Below are positions 52,289 to 60,761 of a stretch of DNA of 64,000 bases, piece after piece. Every line of letters starts with the position of its first letter. Within the stretch, counting starts at the first letter, position 1. Location of the stretch: positions 12,501 to 76,500 of the forward strand of contig NZ_QJJK01000001.1 of assembly GCF_003201475.1 (NCBI RefSeq). Direction: 5' to 3'. The DNA is from Chelatococcus asaccharovorans (lineage in GTDB: Bacteria > Pseudomonadota > Alphaproteobacteria > Rhizobiales > Beijerinckiaceae). The notes under the pieces are model-generated. The model was not told where the DNA came from, did not search any database, and worked only from the letters and a program-made list of their open reading frames with translations. A program made the translations under genes and the position numbers.

Positions 52289-53281
52289 ATGACCCGCATG
52301 CTGCCAATCCGCATTCTCCTCCTCTCGTCCGTCACGTTGCTGGCGGGTTGCGCCGGGAAAACACCGCCGCCGGAAATCTCCCTGGATGAACCCTACGAGG
52401 CGAGCCGGATCGTCGAGCCGGCTGGTCCCGTCGAAATAGTCGAGCTGCCGAAGCCGTTGCCGCTGCCCGGCCAGTTAAAGCCGATGCCGGTCAAAAGCGG
52501 AACAGTTGAACCTGCCGATCCAAAGCTGCGCGTGACGACGGCTAATGATGCCGCCCGCGTGCAGCCGACCCGCACCGGCTATGTCAATGCAACGCAGGTC
52601 TGGCCCTACATGGCCGGCGCGCTCTATCAGGTTTATGCGGCGCCTGAAAAAGTAACGGACATCGCCCTGCAGAGCGGCGAAGAGCTGATTTCCGTCTCGG
52701 CCGGCGACACCGTGCGATGGGTGATCGGCGATACGACCAGCGGTGGGGGCGGAAGCCAGCAGACCCACATCTTGGTGAAACCGACGCGGCCGGATCTGAA
52801 GACCAATCTGGTGGTCAACACCAACCGCCGGACCTACCTTCTCGAACTCACATCGACGCCCCAGACCTGGATGGCGTCGGTCTCATGGGACTATCCACAC
52901 GACCGCCTCCTCGCGCTGCAGCGTCAGAACGATCGTGCGGGGACTGCCACGCCGGTCGCAAATGCCGTCGCACTCGAGCGTGTCCAGTTCCGCTATGAGA
53001 TCACGGGCGACAATCCATCGTGGCGGCCGACCCGCGTCTTCGATGACGGTGAGAAGGTCTATATCCAGTTTCCCGCTGGTATCGCCCAGGGCGAGTTGCC
53101 GCCGCTGTTCGTTGTTGGCCCCACCGGGGAAAACCAGCTCGTCAACTACCGCGCAAAGCCACCATATTACATCGTCGATCGCTTGTTCGGTGCGGCCGAG
53201 CTTCGTCTCGGAGGCGAGAAGCAGCAGATCGTGCGTATCTCGCGCACCGACGGCAACCGGCGGGGGATTTTCGGGCTATGA
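52289..53281 (+). CDS. trbG: Conjugal transfer protein TrbG
   Basis: A 330-residue VirB9-like outer-membrane-complex protein with lipobox LLAGC near residue 20, a proline-rich linker, and beta-rich domains (VSWDYPHD; PTRVFDDGEKVYIQFP). ATG 52289 follows AAGGAGAAAAGG. It overlaps trbI by four bases. Confidence 0.95.
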   Translation: MTRMLPIRILLLSSVTLLAGCAGKTPPPEISLDEPYEASRIVEPAGPVEIVELPKPLPLPGQLKPMPVKSGTVEPADPKLRVTTANDAARVQPTRTGYVNATQVWPYMAGALYQVYAAPEKVTDIALQSGEELISVSAGDTVRWVIGDTTSGGGGSQQTHILVKPTRPDLKTNLVVNTNRRTYLLELTSTPQTWMASVSWDYPHDRLLALQRQNDRAGTATPVANAVALERVQFRYEITGDNPSWRPTRVFDDGEKVYIQFPAGIAQGELPPLFVVGPTGENQLVNYRAKPPYYIVDRLFGAAELRLGGEKQQIVRISRTDGNRRGIFGL

Positions 53282-54552
53282 CCGTGCCGCCCAAATCCCC
53301 GCCGCCCGATCTCGCCATTCGCGCCAAGCCGCGTCCCGTGACCCGTCTCAATCGCTGGACCTTGATGGTGCTCGCCGGCGCCGTCTCTACCGCAGTGCTT
53401 GGCGCGATGATTTGGGCGTTGCAAAGCCGGAACAGATCAGCCCGGACCGGTGAGGAGCTCTACAACACCGATCGCGTCAACCCGGCGGAGGGGCTGCAAA
53501 CGTTACCGCGCGACTATACGCAGGTTCAACCACCGAAGCTCGGTGCCCCCTTGCCCGGTGAGCTCGGTGGGCCAGTCGTGCGCACCGAACGGGAGGCGGG
53601 CATTCCGCCCATGCCCGAGCGGCCGAGTTTCAGGGCTGATCCGGAAGAGGATGCCAAACGCGCGGCGCGCCTTCGTGCCCAGCAGGAAGCGGAAGCCGCA
53701 GCGAAAGCAGCCGTGTTCTTTCAGACGACACGCCCGAAGCAGGAGGTATCGGCAACCGCGGTCGCCTCGCCGGAGCCAAACCGGCTCGATCTCACCGCAA
53801 TACGCGCTACCGGTGCGGAAACTACCGTTGCTCCGCCCGTCGATGAAATGACCACGCAGAATATGCAGGATCGCAAGCAGGCGTTCGCAAGCCGCGAAGC
53901 CGACCAGAAGATTTACGGATCTGGAACTCTCCAAACGCCACGCTCGCCCTATCAAGTAATGGCCGGCACCATCATTCCGGCCGCCTTGGTGACGGGGATC
54001 AATTCCGATCTGCCGGGCCAGATCATCGGTACCGTCACCGAGAATGTCTACGACACGGCTACGGGCAGGCATCTCTTGATCCCCCAGGGCACCCGCCTGA
54101 TGGGCCAGTACGATTCCGGCGTCGCCTTCGGCCAGAGCCGTGTGCTCCTGGTCTGGAATCGCCTCATCATGCCGGACGGCTCCTCCATCGTGCTGGATCG
54201 TCTCTCCGGCGTCGATACGGCCGGCTATTCGGGCCTTGAAGATGAGGTCGACAATCACTGGTTCCGCCTGATCGGAGGCGCGGTCCTCTCCTCGCTGCTC
54301 GGCATCGGCGCCGAGTTGGCAGCGCCTCAAAATCAGGGGACGAACGGCGATCAGGTCATCATCGCGACGCGCGACGGCGCCCAGGACACCATCAACGATG
54401 TCGGCCAGCAGATCACGCGGCGCAATCTCAATATCCAGCCGACCTTAAAGGTGCGGCCGGGCTTTCCGGTCCGCGTCATCGTCAATAAAGATCTCGTCTT
54501 GCGACCCTATCGCGCCACACCGATGACGGCTGACATCAGGAGGGATGATTGA
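53278..54552 (+). CDS. trbI: Conjugal transfer protein TrbI
   Basis: A 424-residue VirB10-like protein bridging both membranes. One N-terminal membrane segment (LMVLAGAVSTAVLGAMIWAL) is followed by a proline/glutamate-rich periplasmic linker and the C-terminal VirB10 domain SPYQVMAGTIIPAALVTGIN, LIPQGTRLMGQYDSGVAFGQ. Confidence 0.95.
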   Translation: MTVPPKSPPPDLAIRAKPRPVTRLNRWTLMVLAGAVSTAVLGAMIWALQSRNRSARTGEELYNTDRVNPAEGLQTLPRDYTQVQPPKLGAPLPGELGGPVVRTEREAGIPPMPERPSFRADPEEDAKRAARLRAQQEAEAAAKAAVFFQTTRPKQEVSATAVASPEPNRLDLTAIRATGAETTVAPPVDEMTTQNMQDRKQAFASREADQKIYGSGTLQTPRSPYQVMAGTIIPAALVTGINSDLPGQIIGTVTENVYDTATGRHLLIPQGTRLMGQYDSGVAFGQSRVLLVWNRLIMPDGSSIVLDRLSGVDTAGYSGLEDEVDNHWFRLIGGAVLSSLLGIGAELAAPQNQGTNGDQVIIATRDGAQDTINDVGQQITRRNLNIQPTLKVRPGFPVRVIVNKDLVLRPYRATPMTADIRRDD

Positions 54553-54812
54553 CCAAAAAACTTAGCCTCGGACCGGTGCCGAAAGCTGAAACCATCAAAC
54601 TCACCATCACCATATCGGTGCAACTTCGAGCCGACCTCGATCGATATGCCGCTCTTCATTCCGAGCTTCATGGCACGGTTGTCGATGCTTTGACGTTGGC
54701 CCCGCTCATGCTCGAAACCTTTATTGCTCGTGACAAGGGATTCCGTGCCGCGCGGCCTAGCCTTGGAGGCTCTCTAAATAATCGTCCGGGCTCGCTCGAT
54801 GAAACGAGATAG
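54549..54812 (+). CDS. DUF2274 family protein
   Basis: An 87-residue protein starting at TTG 54549 and overlapping the trbI stop. It fits DUF2274, the small gene that usually ends trb operons in alphaproteobacterial elements. It looks like an RHH-type regulator: TIKLTITISVQLRADLDRYA. Its 3' end overlaps the convergent LysR gene by 39 bases. Confidence 0.87.
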   Translation: MTKKLSLGPVPKAETIKLTITISVQLRADLDRYAALHSELHGTVVDALTLAPLMLETFIARDKGFRAARPSLGGSLNNRPGSLDETR

Positions 54813-55661
54813 TGGCACGCTGAGTGTCCCCTCATGCACCATCAACCAAGTCTTCAGATCAGCGGGCGCATCGCTCAGGGGCCGGAGGGCAAGGCCATCC
54901 ACCTCGACCGCCTCGAGTTGAGCAGCGGTCGCTATTCCGATGCCATAACCCGCAAGTACCAGCGTAACCAACACCGAAAGTGTCATGGTGCGACTAATAA
55001 TATTAGGGGTCGAATTTGCAGTTCGAACAAGCTGTTCGATCTGGGATTGCTGGCTAAGACCCGTATCGGGTCGGCTTAGAACGAGAGGCTCCTTAACAAT
55101 ACCAGACAGTTTGATCCGCTTCTTTACAGCCAAAGGATGGCCGCTCGGCATCAAAGCGATCGGCGGATCTCGCCAAACTGCCTCGGACAAAATCCCCTTG
55201 CCGTATCCGCTCTCCGGCGTGAGCGCCGCATCAAGAAAGCCGCTTCGCAAGCCCTCTACGTTCTGCGCCATTGACGCTTCATGGACATGAATGACAACTT
55301 GCGGACTATCCCGCTTTACTTCTGAAATCAGTCGCGCGAGACGCGCAAAGGGTACGCCGTCGCAAATGCCGATGTGCAAATGGCTGATAGTGTCTCCTGT
55401 CGCTGCTGGAGTGCGAACGTCTATGCGTGCTTCGTCGGCGGATGCGAGGAGCGCACGCGCATGGACGAGAAGGCGTTCACCGGCCGGCGTTAGCTTCGTG
55501 GATCGCCGTGTGCGCTCGAATAATACTACGCCAAGGCGCCGTTCGAGAGTCCTGATCGATCGAGACAATGGCGATTGTTCGATGCCGGCGCGTTGCGCGC
55601 CACGTGTAAAATGGAGCTCTTCTGCAACCGCCACGAAATGCCGAAGATGACGAAGCTCCAT
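54774..55661 (-). CDS. LysR-family transcriptional regulator
   Basis: A 295-residue LysR regulator: N-terminal HTH MELRHLRHFVAVAEELHFTR with ERRLGVVLFERTRRSTKLTP, then the type-2 periplasmic-binding sensor domain to the end. ATG 55661 follows GGGAGCGGGA; the frame open back to 55736 is upstream read-through. It converges on the trb operon. GC content is lower than that of its neighbours. A LysR gene after trbI/DUF2274 is frequent in this element class. Confidence 0.92.
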   Translation of the reverse strand: MELRHLRHFVAVAEELHFTRGAQRAGIEQSPLSRSIRTLERRLGVVLFERTRRSTKLTPAGERLLVHARALLASADEARIDVRTPAATGDTISHLHIGICDGVPFARLARLISEVKRDSPQVVIHVHEASMAQNVEGLRSGFLDAALTPESGYGKGILSEAVWRDPPIALMPSGHPLAVKKRIKLSGIVKEPLVLSRPDTGLSQQSQIEQLVRTANSTPNIISRTMTLSVLVTLVLAGYGIGIATAAQLEAVEVDGLALRPLSDAPADLKTWLMVHEGTLSVPLSRFIERARTII

Positions 55662-55911
55662 TCCCGCTCCCGTTGATATCAAAAGAGTTAGGAATGCTCC
55701 CTCTGGACTGATATATGTTCGGCGTATTCGCAGCAATCGAAAGCTTAAATACTGAGATGTGGCAAGTATTTACCTGGTATCACTAATATAAACTATCGAA
55801 TATCATCTCATCATGCTCCGAATTTTCGATAAAACTGCCTGCAACACATTCTGATGCATCGAAGTGCGTTACGAGCGGCGCGAAGAAAGAGTTTCGCGCC
55901 ACTCAGAAATC
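55662..55911. other. Intergenic AT-rich region at the end of the Trb block
   Basis: This stretch contains the LysR promoter on its left. It is AT-rich around 55740-55850 and holds no recognisable gene. It marks a composition change between the transfer backbone and the redox genes. Confidence 0.4.
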
Positions 55912-56385
55912 TCATTTTTCGGCGCGCAGCTTCTCAACGGCCGCCTTGTAGGCGGCGTAGTGATCGCCTTCATCGGCGGCGATCTGACGGAAAAGATCAG
56001 CCACCTTCTTGTCACCGACCGCATCGGCCTGGTTGGCGAACTCGACGTACATCTTGGTGTTTTCGTAGTGTTCGCCGGCCATGCCGTCGAGCAAGTTGGC
56101 CTCGTCGCTGCTCACGAGGGCAAGAGCGTCTGCCTCGCGGGCGAAATGCTCGTTGGCCTCGACATTCGCGTTTTCGTCGAACAGCTTGGCTATCGCGGGG
56201 TGGCCGCTCTTGCGGGCATGCTCGGCATAGGCCTGATATTTCAGGTTGGCGAAGGCTTCGCCGTGCATGGCCGCTTCCAGGTTCTTCTTCGTCTGCGGAT
56301 TGAGGGCGTCGGCGGCAAAGCCCGGGGCGGCGAGCGAGGCGCAAGCGAGAACGCCAGCGACAAGAAGGCTGCGAACGATGATCAT
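55912..56385 (-). CDS. Exported rubrerythrin-like ferritin-family protein
   Basis: A 157-residue protein with a signal peptide (RSLLVAGVLACASLAAPGFA) and a ferritin-like four-helix domain. Diiron-type residues are present in the two half-repeats: MHGEAFANLKYQAYAEHA with NVEANEHFAREA, and HYENTKMYVEFANQADAVGD with DEGDHYAAYKAAV. It lacks the rubredoxin domain of true rubrerythrins. A periplasmic location would be unusual for the family; it could detoxify peroxide or handle iron outside the cytoplasm. Confidence 0.82.
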   Translation of the reverse strand: MIIVRSLLVAGVLACASLAAPGFAADALNPQTKKNLEAAMHGEAFANLKYQAYAEHARKSGHPAIAKLFDENANVEANEHFAREADALALVSSDEANLLDGMAGEHYENTKMYVEFANQADAVGDKKVADLFRQIAADEGDHYAAYKAAVEKLRAEK

Positions 56386-56615
56386 GGATCGGTCTCTCGA
56401 AAGGATGCAGTCGCCCTAAGGAGCGACGGCCCTTCGATACGCGGACGGGCTGACGACGTCCTGACGTGGTCTATCCTTCGCGCGCATCGGGGGCGCCCCC
56501 TTTTCGGCATGCGCGCGCATCTTTGCCCGTCAGGCTTTGGTCAGCCGGGATCGTTAAGAGACGTGCCGGCGGGATGGCCTTGGTCCATCGCTTCCCGCAG
56601 CATGAGGAAAACCCG

Positions 56616-56891
56616 ATGATCCGCAGACTTTTCGTCGCTGCCGTCGCCCTGAGCCTTGCCTCCTCCATGGCTCTCGCCAGCCCGACCTGCACCAAGGAGC
56701 CGCAGGACAAGTGGCTCAGCGAAGAGGTCATGAAGCAAAAGATCGGCCAGATGGGTTTCAAGGACATCAAGGTGTTCAAGAAGACCAGTTCTTGGTGCTA
56801 CGAAATCTATGGATCCAATGCCGATGGACGCAAGGCAGAAGTCTACTTCAATCCCGTGACCGGCGAGATCGTCGAGAACAACGTGGACTGA
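56616..56891 (+). CDS. Secreted PepSY-domain protein
   Basis: A 91-residue periplasmic protein with a signal peptide (RLFVAAVALSLASSMALA) and one PepSY-like domain (WLSEEVMKQKIGQMGFKDIK, RKAEVYFNPVTGEIVENN), with two cysteines. It starts the operon with cytochrome b561 and the two-component genes; ATG 56616 follows GAGGAAA. PepSY proteins are often linked to membrane cytochromes, and some are flavinylated by ApbE. Confidence 0.88.
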   Translation: MIRRLFVAAVALSLASSMALASPTCTKEPQDKWLSEEVMKQKIGQMGFKDIKVFKKTSSWCYEIYGSNADGRKAEVYFNPVTGEIVENNVD

Positions 56892-56894
56892 ACC

Positions 56895-57509
56895 ATGGCC
56901 ATGCTGCCCCCTCGATCCGAAGCATCAGCGCGCGCCGCCGCGCACGTCCGCTATACCGTTCCGGTGTGGGATCCGCTGGTGCGGATCTTCCACTGGACGG
57001 TGGTGCTCGGCGTCGTGCTCAACAGCTTCGTGCTGGAGGACGGCAAAGCGCTCCACCGCTACGTAGGCTACACCGTCGCCGCCCTGCTCGCCGTTCGCGT
57101 GGTGTGGGGCTTCGTCGGCACCGTTCACGCACGGTTCCGCGATTTCGTGCCGTCCCCGCGGACCTTCGCGGACCATCTGCGCGCGGTGCTCGACCGGCGT
57201 GACCGACGCTATGTCGGCCACAATCCCGCCGGGGCGGTGATGATGCTCCTCCTCATGGGTCTGCTCGCCGCCACCTGCCTAACCGGCTGGATGCAGACCC
57301 TCGATGCCTTCTGGGGCAAGGAGTGGGTGGAGGAGGCCCATGAGATCGCCGCCAACCTCATTCTCGCCATGGCGGCGGTGCACGTGCTCGCCGCCATTGC
57401 AGAAAGCTTGGCACACCGGGAAAATCTGGTGCTCGCCATGATCACGGGGCGCAAGCGCCGCGCCCGCGGAACGGATGTCGACCATGCGGGTTCTGCTCGC
57501 GGAGGATAA
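56895..57509 (+). CDS. Cytochrome b561-family membrane protein
   Basis: A 204-residue diheme b-type cytochrome of the prokaryotic b561/hydrogenase-type family with four membrane helices. Candidate heme ligands are His in RIFHWTVV, LHRYVGYT, EEAHEIAAN and AAVHVLAAI. It would pass quinol electrons to a periplasmic partner such as the adjacent PepSY protein. Start ATG 56895, three bases after the PepSY stop. Confidence 0.9.
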   Translation: MAMLPPRSEASARAAAHVRYTVPVWDPLVRIFHWTVVLGVVLNSFVLEDGKALHRYVGYTVAALLAVRVVWGFVGTVHARFRDFVPSPRTFADHLRAVLDRRDRRYVGHNPAGAVMMLLLMGLLAATCLTGWMQTLDAFWGKEWVEEAHEIAANLILAMAAVHVLAAIAESLAHRENLVLAMITGRKRRARGTDVDHAGSARGG

Positions 57510-58194
57510 CCCCCGGCTCGCGATCCTGATCGCAGAAGGCCTGGAGGCCGAGGGCTTCGTGCTCGACCGCTTCGCCTCCTTGAGCGTCGCCTGGGAAAGC
57601 ATGGCCGTGACGCCTTACGACCTCCTGCTCATCGACCTCGGCATGCCCGACGGCGACGGTGTGGATTTCATCCGCGCCGTCCGGCGGACGGGGAGCGGCG
57701 CTCCCATCCTGGTGATCACTGCCCGCAACGGTCTCGGCGACCGGGTGGGCGGCCTTGATTCGGGAGCCGACGACTATCTGGTGAAGCCGTTCGACATGGC
57801 GGAGCTGGCGGCCCGCTGCCGTGCTTTGCTGCGCCGCCCCGGGGGGTGCCTCGGCATCGTCCTGAGCCTGGGAAACCTCGATTTCGATACCGTGGCGCGG
57901 GAGGTGCGCGTCGGCGGCCGCGTGATCCATGTGCCGCCGCGGGAGCGGGACCTGCTGGAACGCCTGATGCGGCGGGCCGGGCATGTGGTGAGCAAGACCA
58001 GCCTCGAAGAGGCCATGTACGCCCTGTCGTCCGAGGTTACGCCCAATGCTCTGGAGGCGGCGGCCTCGCGTCTGCGCCGGCGCCTTGGCGCCGCCGGAGC
58101 GGACGTGATCCTGCACACCGCCCACGGCGTCGGCTACATGCTGGTGCCGGCCCCGCATCCGACCGATGCCGGCGCGGAACGGGAAGCCCCATGA
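57484..58194 (+). CDS. OmpR-family response regulator
   Basis: A 236-residue response regulator (QseB/PmrA-like). The receiver domain has the acidic pair LAEDN, phospho-acceptor Asp51 (LLLIDLGMP), Thr79 and Lys101 (DDYLVKPFD); the C-terminal winged helix binds DNA. ATG 57484, or 57475, lies inside the end of the cytochrome gene. Confidence 0.94.
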   Translation: MRVLLAEDNPRLAILIAEGLEAEGFVLDRFASLSVAWESMAVTPYDLLLIDLGMPDGDGVDFIRAVRRTGSGAPILVITARNGLGDRVGGLDSGADDYLVKPFDMAELAARCRALLRRPGGCLGIVLSLGNLDFDTVAREVRVGGRVIHVPPRERDLLERLMRRAGHVVSKTSLEEAMYALSSEVTPNALEAAASRLRRRLGAAGADVILHTAHGVGYMLVPAPHPTDAGAEREAP

Positions 58195-59555
58195 CTGCGA
58201 GCCGCCCGCCCGTCGTGCCGCGCAGCCTCTTCTTTCGCCTCTCGGTGCGCCTCGCTCTGGTGGGGCTCGTCTTCCTGGTGGTCGAGCTGCTCGTCGTCGT
58301 GCGGATGTATGTCAACAATCCCAACGAGCTCGACCACCTCCTCGTGACCGCGGAGGCGGACCGGATCGCCCAGGAGATCCCGCAGATGAGGGGGGCCGCC
58401 GGCAACCCGGTTTCGGAAGACCTGCAATATCCGCTCGCCTCCGGCACACGGCGGGCTTTCCTGATCCACGAGCGCGGCGGCGCGGTGGTGGCGCGGTTCG
58501 ACGACGCCAGCCTGAAGATCGCCGACGAGCCGCCCCTGTCGTTCCTGGTCATCCGGACTCAGCGCGAGAGCTGGGACAGCCGCTTCCTGCTTACCGGCAC
58601 CCGCCGCGTCGAGGTCGGGCGGCATCCCTATTGGATCACGGTGGCCATCGCCGGCGAGGGCTTCCGACCGTTCGTGCCGGTCATCTTCAACGAGATCCGC
58701 TTCCACGTGATCTTGCCGCTCATCCTGCTCTCGCTCATGTTCCTCCTGTTCAATTTCAGCGTGGTGCGCACCACGCTGAAGCCGCTCGAGACCACCATCG
58801 CCGCCATCGACCGGATTGATCCGGCTCAGGTGTCCACGCGGATCGCGGCGGAGCCCTCCCTGCGGGAGGTGCAGGCGCTGGTGACGGCGGTCAACGCCAT
58901 GCTGGCGCGCATCGAGCGCTCCGTGTGCGCCCTGAGGGATTTCGCGGGGGATGCGGCCCATGAGCTGCGCACCCCGCTCGCCATCATGATGCTGAGCATC
59001 GGCAAGCTGCCGGACAGCGTCGAGAAGGCAAAGCTCGTGGCCGACGCGCAGCGCATGAAACGCCTTGTAGACCAGATGCTCGACATGTCGCACGCGACCG
59101 CATTGGAACTCGCGCCGGATGCCCAGGCCGATCTCGGCGCCATCGCCCGCGAGGTGGTGGCCGAGCTGACGCCGCTCGCGGTCATGCGCGGTCGAACCAT
59201 CGCCTTTCGGGACGCGGGAGCGGCGCGCGTGCACGGCCACGGCGACGCCATCGGCCGGGCGTTGCGGAACCTTGTGGAAAATGCTTTGGCCCACACGCCG
59301 GCGGGCACCGCCGTCGAGGTGACTACGGGCCCTGGGGGCCAGTGCGCAGTGCGCGACCATGGCCCCGGCATCCCCCCGGAGCGGCGCGGCGACGTGCTGG
59401 AACGCTTTCGGCGCCTGGACAAAAGGGCTTCGGACGGGGCGGGGCTGGGCCTCGCGATCGTCTCCACCACCATGGAGCTGCACAACGGCGATGTCCGGAT
59501 TGAGGACGCACCCGGCGGCGGGGCGCTCATGCGTCTTATCTTCCCGCGCGGGTGA
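58191..59555 (+). CDS. Sensor histidine kinase
   Basis: A 454-residue EnvZ/QseC-type sensor kinase. Two membrane segments (about 18-38 and 180-200) flank a periplasmic sensor; then HAMP, the H box with His257 (DAAHELRTPLAIMM), N box ALRNLVENALAHTP, and G boxes DHGPGIPPE and GAGLGLAIV. It overlaps the response regulator by four bases. By context it senses periplasmic redox, metal or flavin state and controls the neighbouring redox genes. Confidence 0.94.
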   Translation: MTASRPPVVPRSLFFRLSVRLALVGLVFLVVELLVVVRMYVNNPNELDHLLVTAEADRIAQEIPQMRGAAGNPVSEDLQYPLASGTRRAFLIHERGGAVVARFDDASLKIADEPPLSFLVIRTQRESWDSRFLLTGTRRVEVGRHPYWITVAIAGEGFRPFVPVIFNEIRFHVILPLILLSLMFLLFNFSVVRTTLKPLETTIAAIDRIDPAQVSTRIAAEPSLREVQALVTAVNAMLARIERSVCALRDFAGDAAHELRTPLAIMMLSIGKLPDSVEKAKLVADAQRMKRLVDQMLDMSHATALELAPDAQADLGAIAREVVAELTPLAVMRGRTIAFRDAGAARVHGHGDAIGRALRNLVENALAHTPAGTAVEVTTGPGGQCAVRDHGPGIPPERRGDVLERFRRLDKRASDGAGLGLAIVSTTMELHNGDVRIEDAPGGGALMRLIFPRG

Positions 59556-59685
59556 GCCTCAACGCATTGGCGAAGAGCTCCCCGAGTTCGGCCCATCGTC
59601 AGGCTTTTGTCAGAGCGCTCATGCTATCGAGCTGTCGATGAGCCGTTGTTCTGATGAAAGCTGATATCCAGTCAGGAGATTGATC

Positions 59686-60339
59686 GTGAAATTCTCCCGA
59701 AGCCTCCTCGTTGCCAGCACGATTGCCGGCCTCACACTCCCCGCTATATCCGCCGTTGCCGCTACATCTGAGACAGAAACTGTTATCAACGGGCTGGATT
59801 ACGGCCCACTCGCCAAGTTCGTCGGGACCTGGAAGACTCAGGACGACGAAGGATTGGACGTGGCTCCCGGCCGGGAAGGTTCCGAAGTGGGTAAAGGAGG
59901 CGGTGCTGCTTCGCCTTATTACGAGACCATAAGATTCACGCCAGCCGGTGATGCCACAAACGCGAGCAGCCAGCATCTGACGGCAATTTTTTATCACCAG
60001 ATGGTTTTCCGCAAGAGCGACAAGAAACAGTTTCACGACCAAGTCGGATATCTCATTTACGACAAGGCGAATCAGACAATATATAATTCGTTTTGCATCC
60101 CCAGGGCTGTGTGCGTTGTGGCAACGGGAAAACCGGATGCCACGCTTACCCTGACGGCCCAGAACGTGGGCATCGGCCAATCGGACTATATGGCAGCAAA
60201 CGACAAGACGGAAAAATTCACTGTCACTTATGAGGTGTCTGGAAATACCATGCAATACACGCAGGAAACGATTCTGCATGTGTATGGTAAGCCATTCACC
60301 CATACCGATATCAGCACGCTCACGCGGGTCAAAGAGTAA
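59686..60339 (+). CDS. Secreted nitrobindin/lipocalin-like protein
   Basis: A 217-residue exported protein (signal LLVASTIAGLTLPAISAVAA). The mature part is beta-rich: LAKFVGTWKTQ, YYETIRFTPAG, LTAIFYHQMVFRKSDKKQFH, QVGYLIYDKANQTIYN. This resembles the heme-binding beta-barrel (nitrobindin/THAP4-like) fold, with the conserved opening LxxFxGTW. GTG 59686 follows CAGGAGA; TTG 59680 is too close to it. GC content is lower than in the flanking genes. It sits between the sensor kinase and a kinase remnant, so it may be a later insertion. Confidence 0.6.
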   Translation: MKFSRSLLVASTIAGLTLPAISAVAATSETETVINGLDYGPLAKFVGTWKTQDDEGLDVAPGREGSEVGKGGGAASPYYETIRFTPAGDATNASSQHLTAIFYHQMVFRKSDKKQFHDQVGYLIYDKANQTIYNSFCIPRAVCVVATGKPDATLTLTAQNVGIGQSDYMAANDKTEKFTVTYEVSGNTMQYTQETILHVYGKPFTHTDISTLTRVKE

Positions 60340-60524
60340 GAGACGGACGGTCTCATACGACCTTTCCTGATATCAGCCTGCCGCCCGAATTTGGCGTACC
60401 GGCACTGTCTGCCGAAGGACTTGAGAGATTGCGGAGTCGCTTAGTCGAGCGCAGCCGCGAAATTCGTGCAGCCGATCGCGGCGCCCTGCGACTCGATGTC
60501 GTTGCCGCAGGGCGCTCGCGCGGA

Positions 60525-60720
60525 TCGGACACCGGAAGATCGCGGAGCAGGTCTTCTCAATCGCTTCCACCGCCTGGACCGAAGCCGGCCCGACGGTGCC
60601 GGGCCGAGGCTCGCCATCGTTTCCACCATCATGACGCTGCACGGCGGAGCCGTGCGCGTCGAGGACGCCCCCGGCCGCGGTATGCGCATCCGCCTCGTTT
60701 TTCCGAAGACGGATCGGTGA
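60525..60720 (+). pseudogene. Remnant of a histidine kinase C-terminus
   Basis: The frame reads GAGLLNRFHRLDRSRPDGAG, LAIVSTIMTLHGG and VRVEDAPGRGMRIRLVFPKT. This is a clear cousin of the end of the upstream kinase (RFRRLDKRASDGAG, LAIVSTTMELHNG, VRIEDAPGG). The H box and most of the kinase are missing, and the conserved GLGLA is altered to GPRLA. Bases after both stops are also alike (GAGCCT-AACGCAT). Confidence 0.8.
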
Positions 60721-60761
60721 CACGAGCCTGAACGCATCCATTGCGAGTGTGCCGAGGCCCC

